Below are positions 40,001 to 48,148 of a DNA stretch of 64,000 nt, piece by piece. The stretch lies in contig NZ_CYUO01000005.1 in assembly GCF_001407835.1 (NCBI RefSeq), forward strand, positions 310,001 to 374,000, given 5' to 3'. How positions within the stretch are numbered: position 1 is the first letter of the stretch; each line of letters begins with the position of its first letter. This DNA comes from Lagierella massiliensis (GTDB lineage: Bacteria; Bacillota; Clostridia; Tissierellales; Peptoniphilaceae). The position numbers and the translations under genes were made by a program. The notes under the pieces were generated by a model that was given only the letters and a program-made list of their open reading frames with translations, did not search any database and had not been told where the DNA came from.

Positions 40001-40818
40001 TGAACATGATGAGCCAGTCAATTAAAAGTTCAATGAACCAAGCTACTCAATCTATTAGAACTGCAATGTCACAGATGAACCAGTTAATTAAAACAACGTT
40101 CACTCAAAGTGGAAATGAAATAAAAAGATTTACTTCTTCGGCAACTAACACCATCAAGCAGTTTCTTACACAAACATTACAGTCAACAACTCAAGGCATG
40201 AATGCCATGAGACAAAGTGTAAATGCTGGAATGAACAATATAATTAGGGAACTATCAACTGGAACTCAACGAGGGGTACAAGCTGTTAATAGTCAACGTG
40301 GAGCTATGGTATCAGCTGGTAGAAATCTATCTTATGGTTTGGCGAGTGGTATAAGCTATGGAAGGTCAGCTGTAATAAGAGCAGCTATAAGTGTTGCAAC
40401 AAGTGCGATAAGAGCTGCAAGAAGTGCCTTAGGTATACACTCACCATCAACAGTCTTTAGAGAAATGGGAATTAATACTGGTAAAGGCTATATCATAGGT
40501 AACGACAGAATTAAAAAGAAGGTAATAGAAAGCACAAAATCTATAGCCCAAGGAGCTATAGACTCATTTAAAAATGTGCCTAAATCTTTACAGTCTACGA
40601 TGGATAGTATGATGAATTTAAAACCTATAAGGCTTGATAACCAAATAAACTCTGTACAAACTATTGCAAATGGTCTTGATATGCCAAGCATGGATAAGGA
40701 AGCTATGAGTTTAGATCTTAATTTACACTTTGGAAATCACGCTTTTAAGTTACTTGTAGATGATATTAGCAAGGCTCAAGGTAAGGACTTTGAACTTGTG
40801 GAAGCGTATGGATACTAA
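37033..40818 (+). CDS. Tail tape measure protein
   Basis: The 1261-residue protein has the TP901 tape-measure core (SSEFESAMTGVRKTTNMTDE ... AGQLGIKKKHLLDFTKTMID). Hydrophobic membrane-like segments lie at about 400-620. A long Ser/Gln/Met repeat region (about 890-1080, recurring MSQxIKSSM-type heptads) follows. The C-terminal region carries the SALGIHSPSTVFREMG motif. Length sets tail length; it is one of the largest genes of the phage. Confidence 0.96.
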   Translation: MSDYSVKAIFSAEDRGFSKAFEKAGAMAGALSATTGKKLESIGSSFADVGKNATIGFTLPLGLGFKKAVSISSEFESAMTGVRKTTNMTDEEFAKMSKSVQEMSKVLPAGTTEIAGVAEAAGQLGIKKKHLLDFTKTMIDLGYSTNLSSEEGAVALSRFANITQMSQKDFGKLGSTIVDLGNNFATSEAEIVDMGLRLAGTGAQVGLTEAQIMGLSTAMSSVGIRAEMGGSAFSRVMQKMNTAVISGSDKLEGFAAVAGMSAETFSTMWKEKPQEAITAFISGLGYAKDQGLDTISMLKELGINGIREVDTLQRLAGAGDLLSEAFETAKDAWKDNIALAHEADMKYQTFESRMAMVKNRLDIVGKAIGDRLKPIIADFAERLATLAEKFLNLSPGMQDFILKVALIAAAVGPVLLVIGTLAGVVAKAMSGFAAFTSTLKITSAGLKMTSIAGDGFGASLGTVIGKVIALAGKFAPVIAAIALFVGALKLAWEHSEVFRETVGNVFEEIKSSASNFGETIGKAFGVLKESLAPVVEALRQLGQIIGQSLGPVFATIAEIVGTAVTSAFNLLGSAASLIASVFSRLSPILTGIISIFSGLASIIGSVLGPAFSVVGAIAQAFIVIFEFVANLIIKLGDAIMNKLAPVFDFVGNIMTKVGGAMETVGGKISGVMEKIGLGSKKTSSDFESMHESTSQTFDGMVLKANESSTGVLNAFDILRTGSVEKSTSMSTELTDLFTQMSMNMSEESKAMGASVVSAMTEMGIGSVEQANALVQDVGLKWEEMASWTDTQWAFVRDTISAKMFEAEAGSTSGSSDIANSINSDWSSISVGTDQTWDDIKSTISQDMEVSKTSATTEANEISSSMNEQFGSAKTAVETNTQAISQAVATCMSQVSSQTKTDLSNIAASFKTNFSNLSNIVTTAMTQINQSIKTNMLQIGQISKTTLSQMSQVIKSSMLKMSSDIKNTMNQISNEIKNSMSNINSGIRNSMNMMSQSIKSSMNQATQSIRTAMSQMNQLIKTTFTQSGNEIKRFTSSATNTIKQFLTQTLQSTTQGMNAMRQSVNAGMNNIIRELSTGTQRGVQAVNSQRGAMVSAGRNLSYGLASGISYGRSAVIRAAISVATSAIRAARSALGIHSPSTVFREMGINTGKGYIIGNDRIKKKVIESTKSIAQGAIDSFKNVPKSLQSTMDSMMNLKPIRLDNQINSVQTIANGLDMPSMDKEAMSLDLNLHFGNHAFKLLVDDISKAQGKDFELVEAYGY

Positions 40819-40828
40819 GGAGGGGAAT

Positions 40829-41671
40829 ATGAAGCAATATAAATTTACTGATACAAATGATACTGTAATGTACAATCCTCCAAGAATCCTGACCTTTGTT
40901 GATGACAATTGTCTTGATACAAGTATTCCAAACTTTGAAACTCTTACAGTTGAAGGTAGAGAAAATCTTGGAAGAGATGTGGAATCAATTAACTACAAGT
41001 CAATCACTGCTGGAGGTAAGAAACATTCTTCCAGGTCTTTTGATAATATGCAACATCAAAACAAATTGTTATCTTCTTCAATCACTTCAAGAATTATAAG
41101 GATTAACTACAAGATAACTTCAAGAAATGACTATGAGTGTAGAAGAAACTGGGAGAAAATCGCATACTTCACTAACAGGGAAGATGTGACTCTTAGGTTT
41201 AGTGATGACAAAGACTATCAATATACTTCTGGAACTCTTATAGGTGTGGGAGAAGTGCCAGGTAGTGTTAATTCTGCTATATCCTATCTTGAGTATGAAT
41301 GCTTAGATCCTTTTAAGTATGAAAGAGTACTTCAAAGGTGGAACTTTACAAATAGTTCTACTTTCAAGTATTGGTCAATGTATGGTGTGATAATTGAAAG
41401 AATTGAAATCACTTTAAAATATGGTACTTCAAATGTCGCAGTAAATAACGACACAACGGGAGCATATATAAAAATGAGTGGAAGTTATAAGGCGGGAGAT
41501 ACTATAATCTTTGACCTTTTAAATAATCAAGTACTAAAAAGTACTGGAGAAGATATTACAAGTCAAATGGACTTTGCATCATACCTTGAGGACTTTACAC
41601 TTGATATGAATGATATGATTTCCACAACTGGAGGAGCTGTAAAAGTCTTCTATAGGAGGCGCCTATTATGA
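40829..41671 (+). CDS. Distal tail protein (Dit)
   Basis: Start at 40829 follows AAGGAGGGG. The 280-residue protein has N-terminal ESINYKSITAGGKKHSSRS and IIRINYKITSRNDYECRRNW, typical of Sipho_tail/Dit proteins forming the baseplate hub ring. It overlaps the next gene by 4 bp. Confidence 0.88.
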   Translation: MKQYKFTDTNDTVMYNPPRILTFVDDNCLDTSIPNFETLTVEGRENLGRDVESINYKSITAGGKKHSSRSFDNMQHQNKLLSSSITSRIIRINYKITSRNDYECRRNWEKIAYFTNREDVTLRFSDDKDYQYTSGTLIGVGEVPGSVNSAISYLEYECLDPFKYERVLQRWNFTNSSTFKYWSMYGVIIERIEITLKYGTSNVAVNNDTTGAYIKMSGSYKAGDTIIFDLLNNQVLKSTGEDITSQMDFASYLEDFTLDMNDMISTTGGAVKVFYRRRLL

Positions 41672-43773
41672 TTATTTTGATGGATAGAAAAGAAAATCAA
41701 ATTGGTAGGCTTTCCATAAAAGATATAAACACAGCAACTCAAACTGAGGAACTGAATGGATTGACAAAGTTTTACTTTACAATCTATCTTGATGCTGTAG
41801 ACAAGATGAAAGGTGTTGAATATGTGGCGCATAGGGAACTTAGAGATAGGCACAATGTGGCAGTGTATAAGATAATCAACTCAAAACCTACAGCACAAGG
41901 CTATGATTATGAGTGTATCCATATAGCACATGATGAACTTTTGTCCTATGGATATGTGAGGGAAAGTCGTATGACTGAAACAACTGCTGCGGATGCACTT
42001 GGAGAAGCTTTAAAAGGCAGTAGGTGGAAGGTTGGTAAGGCTGATGAAACTGAATTAAAACCGTGCTACTTCTACGACAACTCCAGGATTGAGTGTATAT
42101 CTAAAATACTTGAAACTTGGGACGTAGAACTGCAATATAGAATAAACATAGCAGGGAACAAAATTACTGGAAGATATGTAGATATTGTAAGACAACGAGG
42201 AGAAGATACTGGACGAAGATATGTGTATGGATCCAACGCTTTAGAAGTAGTCAAGGAAGAGTCACAAGCCGGACTTTATACTGCTGTAATCCCAAGAGGT
42301 AAAGGAGAAGAAAAGGAAGATACAGGTGGATTTGGAAGAAGAATTAATATAAAGGAGGTTACTTGGAGTAAGGCAAAGGGAAATCCTCTTGACAAACCAA
42401 AGGACCAAGAATACCTTGAAATTCCTGAAATGACTGATAAATTTGGTTATCCTGATGGCTCAGCAAGATTTAAGGTTGTAGTTTATTCTGATGTTGAAAA
42501 GCCTGAAGATCTAATACAAAAAGCCTATGCCGACCTTGTGGCAAACTCAAGACCTCTTGTAGAGTTTAAATCTCAAATTAGAGAGACTGATCCTTTAAAT
42601 TTGGGAGATACAGTTGGAATAATAAGAAGAGATTTAAATATTTTTTATAAGACCAGAGTCTTTAAAGTAACAAGAGATATAAAGGCTGGAGTAACAACTG
42701 CAGTTGAACTTGGAGACAACATCACTAAAACACAGGCTGACTTTAACAAGTCCATAAGGAAAAATATTACTGAGTCAATGGAAGACACCAGGAATGAACT
42801 TGGAAACTCTATAGCTGAAGCAGTAAAAGAACTACAAAGCATGATAACTGACACCATGTTTGATGATAATGCCAACTGGTACTTTTTAGAGCTTGGCAAC
42901 AAGTGGGGTTATCCTCCAGGTTTCTACACCTTAAACAAGCCTATAGACCAAAATCCAACTAAGGGGGTTTATATCGGTGGTGGAAAGATGGGAATTTCAA
43001 ACTCTACTGATATAAATGGCAAGCTAAAATGGACAACTTGGGCAACTGGTGATGGTATAGTAGCTGATGCAATTACTACTGGGAATTTAAACGCAAGCCT
43101 TTTAAAATCCGGAACAATCGACGCTAATTTAATAAGGGCTGGAATGTTAAAAGGTGGTAACGTCAATTGGAATTTAAATACCGGAGAATTCAATATAGGA
43201 AGCGACTTAACCTATAAAAATGGAGTGTTGGACTTGAACGGGGCTTTAATAGTCAAAGAAATCAACGCGCAAAGTAATAGAATTGATGGAAGTAACTTAA
43301 CTTTAAATGGAAATACTAAGGTTATGGGCGACTTCTCCGTCTCTGGCTCTGCTCTCTTTGGGACGATAAATGCAAGTAGTATCAATGTAACAAACCTTAA
43401 CGCTGACAACTTGAGTCGTGGAACTGTGGAAAGACCCTATGATTATGGGAAGATGAAAAATGACTACTACGACTATGACCTAAAAGGTAACTCTGTAGCT
43501 TTTAATGGAAATTCAAGTTACATCACTATAAAAGATACTGGAGGAAGAGGTCAAGTTGATATCAATGGTACTGTGGCAGCAAGGGGTACTAACTACGATT
43601 ATGAGCTAAACCGTGGTGGACTACATGGTAGATATGGAAGTATGATAGGTCAAAGTGAAGTAGCTACGCAACTTAAGGGACCAGGCATGGAATCACCATC
43701 AATAACAATAGACACTTCAGGAATTGTAAGGATAGGAAGACTCTTCGTAAATGGGAAGGAGATTACAGGCTAA
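41668..43773 (+). CDS. Tail-associated lysin/spike protein (Tal, gp18-like)
   Basis: The 701-residue protein begins with a Prophage_tail domain (LSIKDINTATQTEELNG ... YDYECIHIAHDELLSYGYV, to about residue 370). An elongated repeat region (ITTGNLNASLLKSGTIDANL, then IRAGMLKGGNVNWNLNTGEF) and a C-terminal tip follow. It forms the tail tip and contacts the host surface; no peptidase motif was identified. Confidence 0.88.
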   Translation: MIILMDRKENQIGRLSIKDINTATQTEELNGLTKFYFTIYLDAVDKMKGVEYVAHRELRDRHNVAVYKIINSKPTAQGYDYECIHIAHDELLSYGYVRESRMTETTAADALGEALKGSRWKVGKADETELKPCYFYDNSRIECISKILETWDVELQYRINIAGNKITGRYVDIVRQRGEDTGRRYVYGSNALEVVKEESQAGLYTAVIPRGKGEEKEDTGGFGRRINIKEVTWSKAKGNPLDKPKDQEYLEIPEMTDKFGYPDGSARFKVVVYSDVEKPEDLIQKAYADLVANSRPLVEFKSQIRETDPLNLGDTVGIIRRDLNIFYKTRVFKVTRDIKAGVTTAVELGDNITKTQADFNKSIRKNITESMEDTRNELGNSIAEAVKELQSMITDTMFDDNANWYFLELGNKWGYPPGFYTLNKPIDQNPTKGVYIGGGKMGISNSTDINGKLKWTTWATGDGIVADAITTGNLNASLLKSGTIDANLIRAGMLKGGNVNWNLNTGEFNIGSDLTYKNGVLDLNGALIVKEINAQSNRIDGSNLTLNGNTKVMGDFSVSGSALFGTINASSINVTNLNADNLSRGTVERPYDYGKMKNDYYDYDLKGNSVAFNGNSSYITIKDTGGRGQVDINGTVAARGTNYDYELNRGGLHGRYGSMIGQSEVATQLKGPGMESPSITIDTSGIVRIGRLFVNGKEITG

Positions 43774-44162
43774 TGCAAGTAAATTTATTAGGTAATGTCG
43801 TAGATGATAGAACTGGCACGGTAAACGTCGCCTTTGAAATCAACGACATATTAAACAACATAAGATATAGAGGAGACCTTAACGTCTCTCAAGAAGAATA
43901 TAACAAGGCTTTTATGCAAGGTGGGATTGCCCCGCTTGTACTTGAAAAGCTTTCAAAATCGGTAGTAGGTGACGACTCTGTAAGTAAGGGTGTGACTCTA
44001 CTTAAAGAGCAAATCGAAAAGGAAATGCAAAAACTAACAATGGAACTAACCATGATGATTGCACAGGCTTTGACACCACAAATGCCACCACTGCCAGAGG
44101 ATAAAAAAGATGACAATAATACTGATATTGATACTGATACTTCAAGTGTCGATACTGAATAA
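43773..44162 (+). CDS. Tail-region protein, unknown
   Basis: The 129 residues start with strands (LLGNVVDDRTGTVNVAFEIN) and end in an acidic D/T-rich tail. No family was recognised. Between Tal and the XkdX-like gene, so probably a baseplate accessory protein. One-base overlap with Tal. Confidence 0.65.
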   Translation: MQVNLLGNVVDDRTGTVNVAFEINDILNNIRYRGDLNVSQEEYNKAFMQGGIAPLVLEKLSKSVVGDDSVSKGVTLLKEQIEKEMQKLTMELTMMIAQALTPQMPPLPEDKKDDNNTDIDTDTSSVDTE

Positions 44163-44181
44163 AATTATAGGGAGTGATAAA

Positions 44182-44325
44182 ATGTATAAATTATCAAAAG
44201 ACAGCTATGTAGTTTTAGCGTGGGTTACAGCAGTAAAAGTCCAAGGATATCCACTTGATAAAGTTCCTGAAATCTGTGGACTTAAAGAAATTGTAACTGA
44301 AATCGTAAAAGAAGATGAGGCTTAG
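44182..44325 (+). CDS. XkdX-like small protein
   Basis: Start at 44182 follows AGGGAGTG. The 47 residues (SYVVLAWVTAVKVQGYPLDK ... PEICGLKEIVTEI) resemble XkdX-family short tail-cluster proteins. A terminator overlaps its stop. Confidence 0.65.
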   Translation: MYKLSKDSYVVLAWVTAVKVQGYPLDKVPEICGLKEIVTEIVKEDEA

Positions 44326-44341
44326 AGCCTCTCTTTTTTTT
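44317..44341 (+). terminator. Terminator overlapping the XkdX-like stop
   Basis: GAGGCT / AGCCTC with the TAG stop as the 3-nt loop, followed by CTCTTTTTTTT-type T-run. Confidence 0.85.
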
Positions 44342-44361
44342 CATAAAAAGGAGAAATTTAT

Positions 44362-45816
44362 ATGAATTTAGGTATAAAATCAATAACTTTGAGGTTTGAT
44401 GATAACCAACTGGGATACTTACAACCTGTACAAGGGGATACTAAATCAAGAGGCTTCCTTGTGGAAATGGTGTCTACAGATGGCGAAGTGCTTGAGGCAA
44501 GTACGGGGTATGAGTGTAGATTATATGGCGTCAACAGTAACTACCCTGACAAAACCTTCTTTACAGTAGGAACAATAGAAGAAGGTAGATACAAGCTTTA
44601 TCTATCAACTGATATGGTGTCAAAGGCTGGAACTTTAAAGCTACAAGTGGCACTATACAAGGGTAGTGAAGAGTTAATCCAGTCGGAAGTTAAAGAAGTT
44701 GAAGTCACTGAGTCCATGGCAAATGGCGGGTCAATCGGTAAAGACTTAGTCGTAGACTTCACAAAACTTGAAAAAGCACTTGAAAGAGTCGATATACAAG
44801 AGAAAACCTACAAAGATAGCTTACAAAAGCAAGAGATTATAAAAGCTGATATAGACAGTAAGCAAAAACAAGTATCAACTGATACCACCACAGTTAAGAA
44901 AATTCGAACTGACATGGAAGGTGTTATGGCTGCAGAAGCTTCAAGAGTAAGTGCAGAAAAGACAAGACAGTCACAGGAGAGTACAAGGCAAAGTCAAGAA
45001 GCTACAAGAAAAAATCAAGAAAGCACAAGACAATCCCAAGAAACTACAAGGGAAACTCAAGAGTCTACAAGAGCCGAAGCAGAAAAGAAAAGAGTATCTG
45101 CTGAAACCGAAAGGGCAAGTGCTGAAAGTTCAAGGGATAGTCAAGAAAGCACAAGGCAAAGTAACGAAGATAGAAGAAAGTCTGCTGAAAGTATTAGGGT
45201 AAATGGGGAAAGTAGAAGAGAATCCCAAGAAATTACAAGACGAAATCAAGAAGCTAAAAGAGTAGAAGCTGAGAAGAAAAGGAAGTCGACCTTTGAGGGT
45301 TGGGACGATATTATGCAGGGAGTGATACCTAATGCCACACAGGATAAAGCTGGAGTTGTAAGAGTACGTGCGAATTCTACAGAAACTGCACCATATGCTG
45401 TTTATTCTGCGGGAGTAATAAATGACGCCTTTGATGACTTTGAGAAAGAAATAGGAAAAAAAGCCGATTCATCACATAGTCACAGTATAAGTGATACAAA
45501 GGATTTAGATGGTTGGTTAAAACAATTAGCGAATTCAACTACTGAAAATGCGGCGAATTTAGCTCAAAAAGCTGATAAAGAGCATAATCATGCTTGTATT
45601 GAAATAGATAATCCAGTATCTGATGAAAAATACTTCACATCTAATTTAGAAGAATATTTAACTACTTTACAAGATGATGTCTTCGAAAACAAAGATGACT
45701 TAGAACGAAAAATAAACTTCATAGGAGAAATTCCAGCTAAAAATACGCAAATCATAGAAAAGGGTGCTTCTATCAGTGAAATACCAAAAGAAACCTTAAT
45801 CTTTGAGTTGGAGTAA
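44362..45816 (+). CDS. Baseplate upper protein/receptor-binding component (BppU N-terminal type)
   Basis: The 484-residue protein has a BppU-like N-terminal strand domain (SITLRFDDNQLGYLQPVQGD ... RLYGVNSNYPDKTFF, about 1-125). A long coiled coil follows, with repeats of the type RQSQEXTR / ESTRQSQE (about 185-305), and then C-terminal HSHSISDTKDLDG tail-fibre-like segments. The repeats exist at DNA level and could change in number. Likely involved in host binding. Confidence 0.85.
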   Translation: MNLGIKSITLRFDDNQLGYLQPVQGDTKSRGFLVEMVSTDGEVLEASTGYECRLYGVNSNYPDKTFFTVGTIEEGRYKLYLSTDMVSKAGTLKLQVALYKGSEELIQSEVKEVEVTESMANGGSIGKDLVVDFTKLEKALERVDIQEKTYKDSLQKQEIIKADIDSKQKQVSTDTTTVKKIRTDMEGVMAAEASRVSAEKTRQSQESTRQSQEATRKNQESTRQSQETTRETQESTRAEAEKKRVSAETERASAESSRDSQESTRQSNEDRRKSAESIRVNGESRRESQEITRRNQEAKRVEAEKKRKSTFEGWDDIMQGVIPNATQDKAGVVRVRANSTETAPYAVYSAGVINDAFDDFEKEIGKKADSSHSHSISDTKDLDGWLKQLANSTTENAANLAQKADKEHNHACIEIDNPVSDEKYFTSNLEEYLTTLQDDVFENKDDLERKINFIGEIPAKNTQIIEKGASISEIPKETLIFELE

Positions 45817-45819
45817 GCT

Positions 45820-46074
45820 ATGAGTAAGTATGTATATGAAGTGTATAACCTAAAAGATAAAAATATTGCAGAAACTACAGGTTCAACTCTAACCACTTCA
45901 ATGGGAGACTATAACTTCGTAGAAACATTTACACTTGATGAAAGTAAAGGAATCTTTGTATCTGCTGGGTCAAAATCTATAAAAAATGTAAGGACAGGAA
46001 CTTATATAGGAATTAGGGGAGAAATAGTACTCGTGATAAATGTCAAAGATTCAAGTGGAGGGAGTTCAAGCTAA
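45820..46074 (+). CDS. Small tail-tip protein, unknown
   Basis: The 84 residues (VYEVYNLKDKNIAETTGSTL ... GTYIGIRGEIVLVINVKDSS) look strand-rich, as in small baseplate proteins. No family was recognised. It overlaps the next start by one base. Confidence 0.6.
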   Translation: MSKYVYEVYNLKDKNIAETTGSTLTTSMGDYNFVETFTLDESKGIFVSAGSKSIKNVRTGTYIGIRGEIVLVINVKDSSGGSSS

Positions 46075-46346
46075 TGGCAACTGTAGATTATCAAAAAGTA
46101 AATGTTGTTACAAAAAAAGTAAAAGGCTCTCTTATAAAAACAGAGGTTGCAGAAGAAGGCACGTATCCAGATAACGGGGTAAAAGGCGATTACTGGTATG
46201 TGAAATTAAAAAAAGCAATCCCGACTATAAGGATTGGGGGAAGAACTGTAGGTGCTATCAAGTACAAAGATAGTGCAGGAAATATAAGGGAAATTTCATC
46301 TGTAAGATATAAAGACAGTGCAGGGAATATAAGAAACTTAAAGTAG
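46074..46346 (+). CDS. Small tail-tip protein with twin YKDSAGNIR repeats
   Basis: The 90 residues end with two copies of YKDSAGNIR (REISSVR between). This resembles C-terminal repeats of host-facing phage proteins; the function is unknown. Confidence 0.6.
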   Translation: MATVDYQKVNVVTKKVKGSLIKTEVAEEGTYPDNGVKGDYWYVKLKKAIPTIRIGGRTVGAIKYKDSAGNIREISSVRYKDSAGNIRNLK

Positions 46347-46359
46347 AGTAGGTGATTAG

Positions 46360-46662
46360 ATGTGTGTAGACGAAAAAGTATGTGGCGAGCGTATGGATAA
46401 TATGAGTAAGGATATACTCGACATAAAAGACCGCATAAATAAGCATGATGACAGATTAGACAGGCTTGAAGACTCTCACGGAGATATCAAGGTCGAGATA
46501 GCACAGGTCAAGATGAAGACGGAGTCAATCAATGAAAACACTAAAGATATAAAAGTTGATGTAAAAAAGATTTTAGATAAGCCTGCTCAATACTGGGACA
46601 AGATAATCTTAACTGGTCTTGGTGTCTTGGCAGGATATCTAATCAATCTTTTCTTGAAGTAA
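46360..46662 (+). CDS. xhlA: XhlA-type hemolysin/holin-associated protein
   Basis: The 100 residues have a coiled-coil part (RINKHDDRLDRLEDSHGDIK) and one C-terminal membrane helix (IILTGLGVLAGYLINLF), the XhlA layout. XhlA assists host lysis with a holin and an amidase, both of which follow. Confidence 0.9.
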   Translation: MCVDEKVCGERMDNMSKDILDIKDRINKHDDRLDRLEDSHGDIKVEIAQVKMKTESINENTKDIKVDVKKILDKPAQYWDKIILTGLGVLAGYLINLFLK

Positions 46663-46673
46663 AGGAGGTAATC

Positions 46674-47474
46674 ATGGCAAATTACAAATTAAGACAAATG
46701 CTACTACCATCAAGCGACCATAGAACCTTTGGGAGCATGAAGCCTAAAACTGTAGTTATCCACAATACTGCGAACAGGGCAAGTGCAGAAAATGAAGCAC
46801 GCTATGTGCATAGTCGTAAAAGTGGAGTATCTTACCACTATGCAGTAGATGATAAAGAAGCAATCCAACTTATGCCACATACAAAGAGTGGGTGGCACGC
46901 TGGAGAGGGTGGACGTACTATAGGTGGAAGAAATGGGATTGCAATAGAAATTTGCTACTCACTTGATAAAGGCGACAAAAGATATCCTATAGCAGAGGAT
47001 AATGCTGCACATTTGGCAGCTAAAATCTTGGTGCAAGAAGGACTTAGTATAAAAGACCTTTCTAAACATCAAGACTGGTCTGGAAAATACTGTCCACATA
47101 GAATGCTTGATAATAGAGGTTGGGAGCCTTTTAAAAGAAAAGTTGCAAAGTATATGGAAGAAATCAAAGGGGGAGGAATAACTATGTTGGGAAATAAACC
47201 TGTGGCAATTATTTCAGTAGTCAACGACGGCGACGTCACTACTGGAGCAATGCAACAAATTTTAAGCTTCTTGTATCCGTCTTACAATCCTGTTATCACA
47301 CGCTCAGGAAAATTCGACTATGGAAATATCAAGTGTAACTACATCATAGGTCTTGGTGGAGATAGGAAGCAACACTCAAGCTATATAAATTATTTTGTGA
47401 GTGGAAGAAACAGAGCTGAAACTCTTGAAAAGGCGAAAGACTTTAGAAGAAATAAAGAAAAGTATAGAGTATAG
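46674..47474 (+). CDS. Endolysin, N-acetylmuramoyl-L-alanine amidase with C-terminal wall-binding domain
   Basis: The 266-residue protein has an Amidase_2 domain (about 1-160): zinc ligands His in VIHNTANRA and His/Cys in KHQDWSGKYCPHR, with GWHAGEGGR and GIAIEICYS. The C-terminal part (about 171-266) resembles CW_binding_2 (GLGGD, YFVSGRNRAET). AAAGGAGGTAATC precedes the start. A second strong ribosome site and in-frame ATG at 47184 could yield the binding domain alone. Confidence 0.93.
   Translation: MANYKLRQMLLPSSDHRTFGSMKPKTVVIHNTANRASAENEARYVHSRKSGVSYHYAVDDKEAIQLMPHTKSGWHAGEGGRTIGGRNGIAIEICYSLDKGDKRYPIAEDNAAHLAAKILVQEGLSIKDLSKHQDWSGKYCPHRMLDNRGWEPFKRKVAKYMEEIKGGGITMLGNKPVAIISVVNDGDVTTGAMQQILSFLYPSYNPVITRSGKFDYGNIKCNYIIGLGGDRKQHSSYINYFVSGRNRAETLEKAKDFRRNKEKYRV
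47168..47186 (+). promoter_or_regulatory. Internal ribosome binding site in the endolysin gene
   Basis: AGGGGGAGGA (47168-47177) lies 6 nt before the in-frame ATG at 47184 (MLGNKPVAI), exactly at the domain boundary. Translation from here gives a 96-residue wall-binding fragment. Confidence 0.65.
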
Positions 47475-47485
47475 GAGGTGAGATT

Positions 47486-47719
47486 ATGATAGAACAAACA
47501 ACCACACTTGCAGGGATAATTGTAGTTGTTGAAGTAATAAAGAAAGTTACTGAAGATAAAATTACAAGGTGGTTACCTTTGACAAGCTTACTGCTTGGGA
47601 TTGGTACAAACCTTATGATTAATGGAGTAAGCCCAGAAAATATTTTAAATGGCGTACTGCTTGGTGGTGCAGCAGCAGGAATTTATGACTTTGGCTCAAA
47701 AACTGTTTTAGATAGGTAG
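47486..47719 (+). CDS. Holin
   Basis: The 77-residue protein has two hydrophobic segments (TTTLAGIIVVVEVIKK and WLPLTSLLLGIGTNLMING / ILNGVLLGGAAAGIYDFG) and a short basic tail, with AGGAGGTGAG upstream. Position right after the endolysin supports a holin. Confidence 0.8.
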   Translation: MIEQTTTLAGIIVVVEVIKKVTEDKITRWLPLTSLLLGIGTNLMINGVSPENILNGVLLGGAAAGIYDFGSKTVLDR

Positions 47720-47840
47720 GTTATACTACCTCTTTTAAATTTAAACGCCTTAAAACGCAATTTAAAGGCGAATGTTGGAATATGCACGTTTGTGACGTGT
47801 AGTTGTTAAAAAAATAATATTGTATAATTTTAAATGCTTA

Positions 47841-47872
47841 AGGGGTGCAGAAATGCACCTCTTTTTTTGTGC
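47841..47872 (+). terminator. Terminator after the lysis genes
   Basis: AGGGGTGCA / TGCACCTCT stem with T-run. A second symmetric hairpin GGGAC/GTCCC with flanking A and T runs (about 47884-47912) probably works in both directions. Confidence 0.85.
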
Positions 47873-47920
47873 CTAAAAATATAAAAAAGGGGACTTTATC
47901 GGTCCCTTTAAAATTTTACC

Positions 47921-48147
47921 TGTGCATCTACTGTGCATTTGCTGTGCGTTTGATGTGCAAAAACAATAGTAAATTCGAGATTGTTTTAGTTTATTCAAGC
48001 AAGTCTCAGTAAGCTATAAATATTGGAATTTCAACGATTGTAGGTTTTATCTATGGTGTGTAAAATTTTACACATTAAATCTAAAGTGCTTAACGTAAAC
48101 TTGTATATATCAATACTTGTATAGCTTACTGTGTGAAAAATGTGCGT
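47921..48147. other. Junction attP-like site between prophage copies, with arm and core sites
   Basis: Four arm-type repeats are spaced exactly 11 bp apart: TGTGCAT at 47921 and 47932, TGTGCGT at 47943, TGTGCAA at 47954. A perfect 16-bp palindrome GTGTAAAATTTTACAC spans 48058-48073, across the first base shared with attL (48068). Two further arm sites lie at 48130 and 48141. This is the structure of a tyrosine-recombinase attP: arms, core, arms. Nothing coding is visible from 47720 to 48148. Confidence 0.8.
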
Positions 48148-48148
48148 T

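Larger units (their letters stand above)
12949..48067. mobile_element. Prophage copy 1 (complete, siphophage type)
   Basis: The left edge is the first base that copies 1 and 2 share, and the right edge is the base before that sequence recurs at 48068, giving a 35,119-bp unit. It carries integration, immunity, replication, packaging, head, tail and lysis modules in the usual order for Firmicutes siphophages. Six short patches between 14.29 and 18.68 kb distinguish it from copy 2; a one-base frameshift affects the gene at 35346. Confidence 0.93.

Noticed and set aside
12949..48067. An insertion sequence or transposon within the prophages
   Set aside because: No transposase, terminal inverted repeats or target duplications were seen; all six differences are replacements.
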